A DNA stretch of 64,000 bases from contig JAVJRK010000015.1 in NCBI GenBank assembly GCA_040218445.1, positions 124,001 to 188,000 of the forward strand, written 5' to 3'. The DNA is from UBA1479 sp040218445 (GTDB taxonomy: Bacteria; Pseudomonadota; Alphaproteobacteria; Rhodospirillales; Casp-alpha2). The translations under genes were made by a program, and so were the position numbers. The notes beneath the pieces were generated by a model. That model worked only from the letters and a program-made list of their open reading frames with translations, did no database searches and was not told the DNA's origin. This document shows, piece by piece, positions 7,234 through 14,194 of the stretch; positions within the stretch are counted from its first letter, which is position 1, and the number at the start of each line of letters is the position of its first letter.

Positions 7234-8556
7234 ATGGCAAAACTGACACATCGGGACTGGGTGCCGGCCGATTGTGAGGCCCGGGTCCAGGAAATCGCCC
7301 AACAAGTCCAGGCCGCCGCCAGTGACGAAGTGGATGCCCGCCTTGATGCCCTGATCGCGATCAACCGCGACATCCACGATCGCGAATGTTTCAACCTGAA
7401 CCCGGCGACCAATGTCATGAACCCCCGGGCCGAGGCGGCGCTGGCCGCCGGGCTGGGATCGCGCCCGTCGTTGGGTTATCCCGGCGACAAATACGAAATG
7501 GGTCTGGAAGCGATCGAGGAAATCGAAGTTATCGCGGCCCAACTGGCGGCCGAGGTCTTTCGCGCGGCCTATGCGGAAATCCGCGTTGCTTCCGGCGCCA
7601 TGGCCAATTTGTACGCCTTCATGGCGACCTGCCGGCCGGGCGATGCGATCATCGCGCCTTCGGCGGAAATCGGCGGGCATGTGACCCATCATGGGGCGGG
7701 CTGCGCCGGGTTGTTCGGCTTGAAAACCCATGCCGCCCCGGTCGATGCCACGGGCTATACGGTTGATCTGGATGCCCTGCGCACCCTTGCCCAGGATGTT
7801 CGGCCCAAATTGATCACCATCGGCGGCAGCCTGAACCTGTTCCCTCATCCGGTCGCCGAGGTCCGCGCCATCGCGGATGAAGCCGGGGCCAAGGTGCTGT
7901 TCGACGCGGCCCATCTGTGCGGCATGGTGGCGGGCGGGGCCTGGTCCGATCCCTTGGCACAGGGAGCGCACCTGATGACCATGAGCACCTACAAAAGTCT
8001 GGGCGGTCCGGCGGGTGGGCTGATCGTGACGAATGAGGCGGACATCGCAGAACACCTGGATTCCATCGCCTTCCCCGGCATGACGGCCAATTTCGATGCG
8101 GCCAAGTCGGCGGCCCTGGCCATTACTTTGCTGGACTGGCGGGACCATGGCGCGGCTTATGCAGCTGAAATGGCGGCGGTTTCAATGGCATTGGCCCAAG
8201 CCTTGGATGCGGAAGGCATCCCCCTTTTCGCCAAGGATCAGGGGTTCACGTCATCCCATCAGTTCGCTGTTCTGGCCGAAAGCTACGGCGGGGGACAGGC
8301 CGCGGCCAAGAAGCTGCGCCGGGCGGGATTTCTTGCCTGCGGGATCGGTCTGCCGGCCGCACCCGTGGCGGGCGATGCCAACGGCCTGCGGATCGGCACG
8401 CCTGAACTGGTCCGGCGTGGCATGATGGTAAGCGACATGCCGAAGCTTGCGGGCCTGATCGCGCGGGGGCTTTCCAGCAACGATCCGGAAAGTCTGGCGG
8501 GCGAGGTTCGGGCTTGGCGGGAAACCTTCGACGGCCTGCGTTTCGTTCGGCCGTAG
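7234..8556 (+). CDS. serine hydroxymethyltransferase-like PLP enzyme (non-canonical)
   Basis: Fold-type I PLP enzyme of 440 residues in the SHMT family. The cofactor elements are kept: Asp224 and His227 in FDAAHLCGMVA, the Schiff-base Lys254 in MSTYKSLGGPAGG, His149 in GGHVTHH, and Arg386 in LRIGTPELVRRG, which in SHMT binds the substrate carboxylate. However, the segment equivalent to the E. coli YAEGYPGKRYYGG stretch reads RPSLGYPGDKYEMG, so Tyr55, Glu57 and Tyr65 of E. coli SHMT are replaced by Pro78, Leu80 and Glu88. True folate-dependent SHMT is therefore doubtful; an aldolase, transaldolase or other side reaction is more likely. It is the last gene of the LysR-VOC-dehydrogenase run. Confidence 0.85.
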   Translation: MAKLTHRDWVPADCEARVQEIAQQVQAAASDEVDARLDALIAINRDIHDRECFNLNPATNVMNPRAEAALAAGLGSRPSLGYPGDKYEMGLEAIEEIEVIAAQLAAEVFRAAYAEIRVASGAMANLYAFMATCRPGDAIIAPSAEIGGHVTHHGAGCAGLFGLKTHAAPVDATGYTVDLDALRTLAQDVRPKLITIGGSLNLFPHPVAEVRAIADEAGAKVLFDAAHLCGMVAGGAWSDPLAQGAHLMTMSTYKSLGGPAGGLIVTNEADIAEHLDSIAFPGMTANFDAAKSAALAITLLDWRDHGAAYAAEMAAVSMALAQALDAEGIPLFAKDQGFTSSHQFAVLAESYGGGQAAAKKLRRAGFLACGIGLPAAPVAGDANGLRIGTPELVRRGMMVSDMPKLAGLIARGLSSNDPESLAGEVRAWRETFDGLRFVRP

Positions 8557-8621
8557 GGCCCGATATTGGTTTGCGCAAATCGTCGTCGCGGGCCTGAATT
8601 CGGCTCGCTCGGGATTTGCGA

Positions 8622-10409
8622 TCAGAACGGCCAGAACATCAGGATCGCCGGTACGGCCACGATCAGAACCACGATCTGCAGGGGCAGCCCCAGACGCCAG
8701 TAATCGCCGAACGCATAGCCGCCGGGCCCCATGACCAGCGCGTTGTTCTGATGGCCGATCGGTGTGACGAAGGCGCAGCTGGCGGCCACGGCGACCCCCA
8801 TCAGCATGGCATCGGGATTGACGGCAAGACGTTCGGACAGGGTCATGGCAACCGGTCCCATGATGACGGCCGTGGCGGCGTTGTTCAGCACCGCCGACAG
8901 GGCCATGGTCACCGCCATCACAAGGACCAGAACCGCGACCGGGTTGAGGGGCAGGGGGCTGCCCAGAATGCCCTGGGCGATCAGGTCCGTGGTGCCGGTG
9001 GAATCGAAGGCATCCCCCACGGGGATCAGGGCGCCGATCAAAACCACCACGGGCCAGTCGATGCCGTCATAGATTTCACGCACGGGTAGCAGGTTGAGGA
9101 CGACCATGGCGACGGCGGCTAATCCCAGGGCGACCGTGATCGGCAGGATGTTAAAGGACGCAAGCGCGACCGCGGCGGCGAATATGGCGATGGACAGGCG
9201 TGCCTGCCGGTGGTTGGTGTCGCCGAAGGACGGCGTCAGTTGCTGCAGCATCAGACAGCCCATGCGCGCCATCAAATCGGGCATATGGTCGCGGGGGCCG
9301 TAAAACAGCACAAGGTCCCCCGGGCGGAAGCGGAACTGCCCCATGCGGCCACGAAAGGCGCGGCCCTGGCGGGATACGGCCAGGATGTCGGTGTCGTAGC
9401 GTGAACGCAGGCGCAGGCTGAACAACTCGCGGCCGATCATGCGCGATCCGGGGCGGACGACCGCTTCGGTCAGGTCCATGTCCTCGTCGATCATGTTTTC
9501 CGACTTCGCCCCCTTCATGGTCCCGACTTTCAGGTCCATGGCCGTGGTCAGGCGGTCCAATCCTTCGGATGTGGATTCCAGCAGCAGCCGGTCGCCGACC
9601 TTCAGGCCGTCCCCCCGGGGCAGTTTGTTGATGCGTCGGCCGCGGCGGATGATATTGACCACCAGAACATCGCAATCCGTGGCCAGCATGCGCAGTTCGC
9701 CCCGCGTCATCCCGACCGCATCCGTGTTCTTGACCACGGTTGCTTCGGTCACGAACTTGTCGATGTTCATATGGTCGCGGGTTGCGTCGTGGACCTGCCG
9801 GCGGGCCGGGATCAGATAACGCGCCGATACGGACAGAAACCCAACCCCGACGGCGGCCACCAAAAGCCCCACCGGCGTGAAATCGAACATGCCGAAAGGT
9901 TGGCCCGTCACGTTGCCCCGAAAGGCCGCGATGATGATGTTGGGCGGTGTACCCAAAAGGGTGATCAAACCGCCCAGGATGGTCGCGAAGCTGAGCGGCA
10001 TCAGCACCGCGCCTGCGTGATATTTGGTCTTGGTCGTCGTCTGGATGGCGGCCGGCATCAGCAGGCCCAGGGCGGCCACGTTGTTCATGACCGACGACAT
10101 CAACGCGCCCAGGCCCGACAGCATGGCGATATGGCGGGCCATGCCCGTTGCCGAACGTTCGATCAGGCGGGCGAGGATTTCCGAAGCCCCCGTGCGCGCC
10201 AGGGTATGGCTGAGGATCAGGATCGCGGCCACGGTCACGGTCGCCGGATGACCGAAACCGGAAAAGGCGTCGCGGGCGGGAACAAGGCCCAGGACGACCG
10301 CCGCGAGCAAGGTCGCAAAGGCGATCACGTCGTAACGCCAGCGGTCCCAGATGAACAACGCCAGCGTCGCCGCGATCAGTCCGACAATGGCCATTTGGTC
10401 AAAGGTCAA
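8622..10409 (-). CDS. SLC13/DASS-type anion permease with two TrkA-C domains
   Basis: Inner-membrane carrier of about 595 residues. Hydrophobic segments fill residues 1-180 and again about 385-595; between them lie two TrkA-C (RCK_C) regulatory domains, for example DCDVLVVNIIRRGRRINKL and SRYDTDILAVSRQG. The transport core has a GTPPNIIIAAF loop near residue 157 and an N-N-A pattern (VLNNAATAVIMGP) near residue 540, typical of the divalent anion:Na+ symporter fold. The frame is open to an ATG at 10490, but the family usually begins MTFDQ-like just before the first membrane helix, matching a TTG at 10409; an ATG at 10394 is the other choice. Likely substrates are sulfate or dicarboxylates, not resolved. 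It converges with the SHMT-like gene. Confidence 0.85.
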   Translation of the reverse strand: MTFDQMAIVGLIAATLALFIWDRWRYDVIAFATLLAAVVLGLVPARDAFSGFGHPATVTVAAILILSHTLARTGASEILARLIERSATGMARHIAMLSGLGALMSSVMNNVAALGLLMPAAIQTTTKTKYHAGAVLMPLSFATILGGLITLLGTPPNIIIAAFRGNVTGQPFGMFDFTPVGLLVAAVGVGFLSVSARYLIPARRQVHDATRDHMNIDKFVTEATVVKNTDAVGMTRGELRMLATDCDVLVVNIIRRGRRINKLPRGDGLKVGDRLLLESTSEGLDRLTTAMDLKVGTMKGAKSENMIDEDMDLTEAVVRPGSRMIGRELFSLRLRSRYDTDILAVSRQGRAFRGRMGQFRFRPGDLVLFYGPRDHMPDLMARMGCLMLQQLTPSFGDTNHRQARLSIAIFAAAVALASFNILPITVALGLAAVAMVVLNLLPVREIYDGIDWPVVVLIGALIPVGDAFDSTGTTDLIAQGILGSPLPLNPVAVLVLVMAVTMALSAVLNNAATAVIMGPVAMTLSERLAVNPDAMLMGVAVAASCAFVTPIGHQNNALVMGPGGYAFGDYWRLGLPLQIVVLIVAVPAILMFWPF

Positions 10410-10526
10410 GGATCGGTTTCCGGTAATTGGGGCCGCAGTTTTGAAGGTGAGTGTGGAGGGCCGGCGCGTAAAATGAAAGGGCGGAAACAACGCCTTGTGC
10501 TAAATCCGGGAGCTTTTTCAGGAAGC

Positions 10527-10558
10527 AAAAAGGGGCGGCCCCGATGTGAGGGCCGCCC
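10527..10558 (-). terminator. Rho-independent terminator, minus strand
   Basis: GGGCGGCCC at 10533-10541 pairs perfectly with GGGCCGCCC at 10550-10558 around an eight-base loop. On the minus strand the stem is followed by TTTTT (10527-10531). It is placed to end the transcript of the small peptide gene at 10701-10874 before the permease gene, so the two minus-strand genes are separate units. Confidence 0.8.
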
Positions 10559-10700
10559 GTTAGTTTGCCTATCTACTCATAAAAAGTAGGGAGTTGCCGC
10601 TGTTTCGCCCGGGTGCCGATGAAGGGGGGCAGGTCGGCTGGGAAATGTCCTGGAGAGGGCATCCCCGGGGGCGCCGCCAGCGGCGGGCGGTTTCAAGGGA

Positions 10701-10874
10701 TTAGCAGGGGGTGGGAACGCCGTTGCCTTCGCGGGCACCCAGTGGAGTGTGGCGGAACATCCGGCCGATCACGTCACGGACCGCTTCGGCCCGCAATTGC
10801 CGGCCCCGGCGCACGCCGGCTTCGATTTCGCCGTGAGGGATTGCGTTCCTCAAATCAAATCGGGTCATGGGCAT
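10701..10874 (-). CDS. small Arg-rich peptide, 57 residues
   Basis: Minus-strand open frame from ATG at 10874, seven bases after a perfect AAGGAG. The product begins MPMTRFDLRNAIPHG and has a basic amphipathic stretch, GVRRGRQLRAEAVRDVIGR, in its middle; one Cys is the last residue. It has its own terminator at 10527-10558. It is divergent from the LysR gene at 11022, exactly as the 48-residue peptide gene at 4430 is divergent from the LysR gene at 4795. The two peptides share a basic V-R-x-V/A-[IV]-G-R-x-F pattern at the end of the helix but are otherwise different. Function unknown; a regulatory target of the neighbouring LysR is plausible. Confidence 0.7.
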   Translation of the reverse strand: MPMTRFDLRNAIPHGEIEAGVRRGRQLRAEAVRDVIGRMFRHTPLGAREGNGVPTPC

Positions 10875-10953
10875 GAGGGAACTCCTTCATTTCAAGTCGG
10901 TCGGCATCATTGCCGTCCTCAGTTGAAATGAACCTAATACTTGCCGTTTTGTT

Positions 10954-10979
10954 TGATAATCGACATAAATGGATTATGA
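10954..10979. promoter_or_regulatory. candidate LysR operator, dyad
   Basis: In the AT-rich gap between the small peptide gene and the LysR gene, TGATAATC (10954-10961) and GATTATGA (10972-10979) form an inverted repeat with one mismatch and a ten-base spacer. Its inner part contains the T-N11-A layout usual for LysR sites. It lies about 45 bases before the LysR start. Confidence 0.45.
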
Positions 10980-11021
10980 TTTATGAAAATATTTCACTAA
11001 ATATCCGATGCAGGAGGCGAT

Positions 11022-11960
11022 ATGGACCGGGACAGTGAAATGGCGGTATTCGTGCGCGCGGTCGAAGGCGGCGGGTTTTCCGCGGCGGCGCGCGATCTGG
11101 GCATTACGCCATCGGCGGTCAGCAAACTGGTCGGCCGGTTGGAAGACCGTTTGGGCGCGCGTCTGCTGAACCGGACGACGCGCTCGATCAGCCTGACCGA
11201 GGAAGGCCGCACCTATTACGAACGGGCGGTGACCATTCTGGAAGAAATCGAAGCCGCCGAACTGGCCGTGCGCGAACTACATGCCGAGCCGCGCGGTGTG
11301 CTGAAGGTCAATTCATCGACGGCGTTTGGGCGTTATGCGGTGATCCCCTATTTGCATGAATTCATCGAAGCCTATCCCGAACTGCAGGTTCAGTTCATTA
11401 CTTCGGACAGCATGGTCGATCTTGTGGGCGAAGGCGTGGATGTGGGATTGCGGATCGGCACCTTGACCGATTCATCCCTGATCGCCCGGCGTCTGACGCC
11501 GGTGAAACGGGTGGTCGCGGGGGCGCCCGCATATTTAGAACGGCACGGGGTGCCGCAAGCACCGGAAGACCTGGTCAATCACAATTGCCTGCGCGTCAAT
11601 TTCGAAACCTCGATCAACCGCTGGGAATTCAAGGGAGCGGACGGCCCCCGTATTCTGGACGTCAATGGCTCGCTGATGGTCAATGATGCGTCGTTGCTTT
11701 ATGACGCGGCGATCGCCGGCGTCGGCTTGATCCGCGCGGCGCAGTTCCTGACCTGGGAAGCGCTGCGCGATGGCCGTCTGGTGCCCGTGCTGCAGGAATA
11801 CGAAACAGAGGAAGACCGCAGTGTTTTTGCCGTCTATCCGCCCGGCCGCCATCAGGCGCCCAAGGTCAGGGCATTTGTCGACTGGCTGGTCGACCGGTTC
11901 GTCAAGGACCCGCCCTGGGCAGAAACCATCGCGGCCTTGGACCGGGAATCCGCCACATAG
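11022..11960 (+). CDS. LysR-family transcriptional regulator
   Basis: A 312-residue regulator of the CrgA/PtrR-like branch. The N-terminal winged helix (GGGFSAAARDLGITPSAVSK) covers about residues 15-45, with the LLNRTTRSISLTEEG wing after it and a ligand-binding domain from about residue 90. The ATG has a very good ribosome binding site, AGGAGG, seven bases upstream. This branch often regulates a divergently transcribed oxidoreductase or exporter; here the divergent gene is only the 57-residue peptide. The effector is unknown. Confidence 0.92.
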   Translation: MDRDSEMAVFVRAVEGGGFSAAARDLGITPSAVSKLVGRLEDRLGARLLNRTTRSISLTEEGRTYYERAVTILEEIEAAELAVRELHAEPRGVLKVNSSTAFGRYAVIPYLHEFIEAYPELQVQFITSDSMVDLVGEGVDVGLRIGTLTDSSLIARRLTPVKRVVAGAPAYLERHGVPQAPEDLVNHNCLRVNFETSINRWEFKGADGPRILDVNGSLMVNDASLLYDAAIAGVGLIRAAQFLTWEALRDGRLVPVLQEYETEEDRSVFAVYPPGRHQAPKVRAFVDWLVDRFVKDPPWAETIAALDRESAT

Positions 11961-12220
11961 ATCGGCGATTGGGGGGCATGCGAGGCAATGCCGAGGGGCT
12001 GGCTGTCGAATTCCCGGTCTTCATCCAGATAAAGGCGGCAGCGCGCCAGGACGACCCTGTCGGGCCCCGCTTGTTTTTCCAGGCGGTCGCGGATGGCGGG
12101 GCGGTCGGCCCGGCAGGCCTGCGTCGTTTCCCAGGTTCGGTGCCAGGTTTCCAAGGGACGGCAGTACAGCAGACTTGGATCGCAGGACGCGATCAATAGA
12201 ACGGCGATGACGGGCGGCAT
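11852..12220 (-). CDS. putative small lipoprotein of unknown function
   Basis: Minus-strand frame of 122 residues starting at ATG 12220, with GAGGA six bases upstream. The N-terminus, MPPVIAVLLIASC, is a short hydrophobic leader ending in an I-A-S-C lipobox-like site. The following 60 residues contain Trp and Cys residues in a spaced pattern (YCRPLETWHRTWE, ACRAD, ARCRLYLDED) that looks like a real exported domain. The last 36 codons run antisense into the 3' end of the LysR gene and may not be under selection. The leader is short and lacks a charged n-region, so lipidation is uncertain. A Fur-like box lies 38-56 bases upstream of the start. Confidence 0.5.
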   Translation of the reverse strand: MPPVIAVLLIASCDPSLLYCRPLETWHRTWETTQACRADRPAIRDRLEKQAGPDRVVLARCRLYLDEDREFDSQPLGIASHAPQSPIYVADSRSKAAMVSAQGGSLTNRSTSQSTNALTLGA

Positions 12221-12257
12221 GAAGTGTCCTCGGCAGAAACGATGCCGATGTAATAAT

Positions 12258-12276
12258 GATAATGATAATTATTCGC
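12258..12276. promoter_or_regulatory. Fur-box-like sequence
   Basis: The 19 bases GATAATGATAATTATTCGC match the classical Fur box GATAATGATAATCATTATC at 15 or so positions, including all of the first twelve. It stands in the divergent region between the small lipoprotein gene (start 12220, minus) and the PadR-RND operon (start 12472, plus), close enough to the lipoprotein start to cover its promoter. Read as overlapping hexamers it also contains three NATAAT-type units. Iron-dependent control is inferred, not shown. Confidence 0.6.
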
Positions 12277-12374
12277 AATATTTAAATTCACAATTGACGG
12301 GTATGCTTTTTCCCGTCCGGGAAAAGTCGCCATCGAGAGCCTAGTCCACCGTGATGTTGCACCAATCACAGTCA

Positions 12375-12393
12375 ATATATCGGCTTGATATAC
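12375..12393. promoter_or_regulatory. candidate PadR operator
   Basis: ATATATC at 12375-12381 and GATATAC at 12387-12393 form a dyad with one mismatch around GGCTT, about 80 bases before the PadR start. PadR-type repressors commonly bind AT-rich dyads at their own promoter, so this is a reasonable autoregulation site, but it has not been matched to a defined consensus. Confidence 0.35.
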
Positions 12394-12471
12394 TATAAAA
12401 TTGCATCTAATTTCTGCCGTACTTTGCCAACGGGATTTGGACGGATCCGGGTGACCGGCTCCCCTGAAGTT

Positions 12472-13011
12472 ATGGATGCAAAAACCCTATGTCTGGGCGT
12501 GCTCGTCATGGGTGACGCTTCGGGATACGAGATCCGCAAAATGTTCGACGAGGGACCGTTCGCGCATTTTCAGGATGTCGGTTTCGGCTCGATCTATCCC
12601 GCCCTGGCCAAGTTGTCGGACGAAGGTCTGGTCGCGGTGACGGGGGGGGCAGGTGACGGTCATCCGGAAAAAAAGGTTTATGCCATTACGCCGGCCGGGC
12701 GCGACGCGTTCACGCAATCCCTGGCGCGCGCACCCAAGCGCGACAAGCTGCGATCCGACGTGACCTTCATGATGTTCTTTGCGGAATTTCTCGATCCGGA
12801 TCATCTGCGTGGCGTGTACGACGATTATCTTGCCCATTACAGGGACCGTGTCCGGTTCATGGAAAGCCTGGACGCTGAAGGGGTGCCCGAAGGCCGGTTG
12901 TTCGTGCGCGGCATGGGCCTGGCCTTTTATCGGGCCATCACGGAATACATGACGGAAAACCGGGACCGCCTGATTAATGCCGGGCCGGGTGCCAAGGATG
13001 CAGCGGAATAG
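12472..13011 (+). CDS. PadR-family transcriptional regulator
   Basis: A 179-residue regulator. Residues 1-80 are the PadR winged helix: MDAKTLCLGVL, GDASGYEIRKMF and FGSIYPALAKLSDEGLV, followed by a K-V-Y-A-I-T-P-A-G wing. The C-terminal half is the helical dimerisation domain (PadR_C-like). The frame is open 29 codons further upstream, but those residues do not resemble the family and the ATG at 12472 gives the standard opening. It lies ten bases before the adaptor gene and is most likely the local repressor of the efflux operon. Confidence 0.9.
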   Translation: MDAKTLCLGVLVMGDASGYEIRKMFDEGPFAHFQDVGFGSIYPALAKLSDEGLVAVTGGAGDGHPEKKVYAITPAGRDAFTQSLARAPKRDKLRSDVTFMMFFAEFLDPDHLRGVYDDYLAHYRDRVRFMESLDAEGVPEGRLFVRGMGLAFYRAITEYMTENRDRLINAGPGAKDAAE

Positions 13012-13021
13012 GACAAGCTGA

Positions 13022-14194
13022 ATGAAACTGCCCATCAAACCTTCGTATATCGCGGCATCGGTCCTGGCATTCGGGGCTGTCGCCTGGATATTTTCCGGCG
13101 ACTTGGATCAGGCGAAACGACACTACGGCTTTGGCGCGGATGAAGCTGCTGCGGCCAATCCGCAGGCCCGTGCAAAAGACGCTGCCGACACGCCTGCCGA
13201 AGCAGCCAAGGGGACGGAAAAAGCTTTGCCCATGGTGCGCGTGCGGCGCATGGAAGCGACCGAACGGGTGCGCGAGATTGGTGTTACCGGCCGCACGAAC
13301 GTCATTTTCGATGCCGAGGTCACGGCAGAGACGGCTGGCCGTATCGTCGAGATATCGGCATCAAAGGGTACATGGCTGGAAAAAGGCGAGGTGATCCTGA
13401 AACTGGCCATGGACGACCGGAAAGCCAGGCTGCGCGAAGCAGAGGCGCGCGTCACCTATGAACGCATCGGCTTCGACGCCGCCAAGAAACTGTCGCGCAA
13501 AGGCTTTCAGTCCGAGGTCAAACTGGCCCAGGAAGAATCGGAACTGGAACAGGCCAAGGCGGAACTGGCGGCGATCAAGCTGGATATCGAGCGCACGACC
13601 GTCCGGGCCCCCATTTCGGGATATCTGGAAACGCTGCCGGTCGGTGTTGGTGATTATTTGAAGTCGGGCGACAAGATCGTGGTGATGATCAACCCAGACC
13701 CGATCCGTGTTGTCGCCCAGGTGTCCGAGCGCGATGTTATGCATATGAAAGCCGGGGATACGGCCCAGGCCCGCACGGTCGACGGCGCGGTTTTCGAAGG
13801 CTCGATCCGCTATGTCTCCCAGCGGGCGGATGAGGCGACGCGGACGTTCCGGGTCGATGCCTGGGTCAACAACCCCAACCATGTGCTGCGCGACGGCCAG
13901 ACCATGGAAGTGTTCTTTCTGGCAGGCAGTGAAAAGGCGCACAAGATTTCGGCGGCGGTGCTGACCCTCAACGATCTGGGCGTGATCGGCGTTAAGTATG
14001 TGGATGCAACCAACCATGTGCGCTTTCAGAAAGTGCGGATCATCGCCCATACGCCCGACGGCATCTGGCTGGGCGGTCTGCCGAATACGGTGACTTTGAT
14101 TACCGTCGGCCAGGAATTCGTGACCGAAGGACAGCTTGTTCAGCCGGTCGAGGAGCAGGCACTGACCGCCGGCAAGCCCGGACCTGCATCATGA
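13022..14194 (+). CDS. RND efflux periplasmic adaptor (membrane fusion protein)
   Basis: A 390-residue HlyD/AcrA-type adaptor that links an inner-membrane RND pump to an outer-membrane channel. One N-terminal anchor lies at about residues 8-25, followed by an Ala-rich linker. Next come a lipoyl half (AETAGRIVEISASKGTWLEKGE, about 103-124), a short coiled coil at about 140-185, the second lipoyl half (TVRAPISGYLETLPVGVGD) and a beta-barrel domain. The coiled coil is short for the family. The stop overlaps the start of the pump gene by four bases. No TolC-type channel gene is present in the window. Confidence 0.92.
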   Translation: MKLPIKPSYIAASVLAFGAVAWIFSGDLDQAKRHYGFGADEAAAANPQARAKDAADTPAEAAKGTEKALPMVRVRRMEATERVREIGVTGRTNVIFDAEVTAETAGRIVEISASKGTWLEKGEVILKLAMDDRKARLREAEARVTYERIGFDAAKKLSRKGFQSEVKLAQEESELEQAKAELAAIKLDIERTTVRAPISGYLETLPVGVGDYLKSGDKIVVMINPDPIRVVAQVSERDVMHMKAGDTAQARTVDGAVFEGSIRYVSQRADEATRTFRVDAWVNNPNHVLRDGQTMEVFFLAGSEKAHKISAAVLTLNDLGVIGVKYVDATNHVRFQKVRIIAHTPDGIWLGGLPNTVTLITVGQEFVTEGQLVQPVEEQALTAGKPGPAS

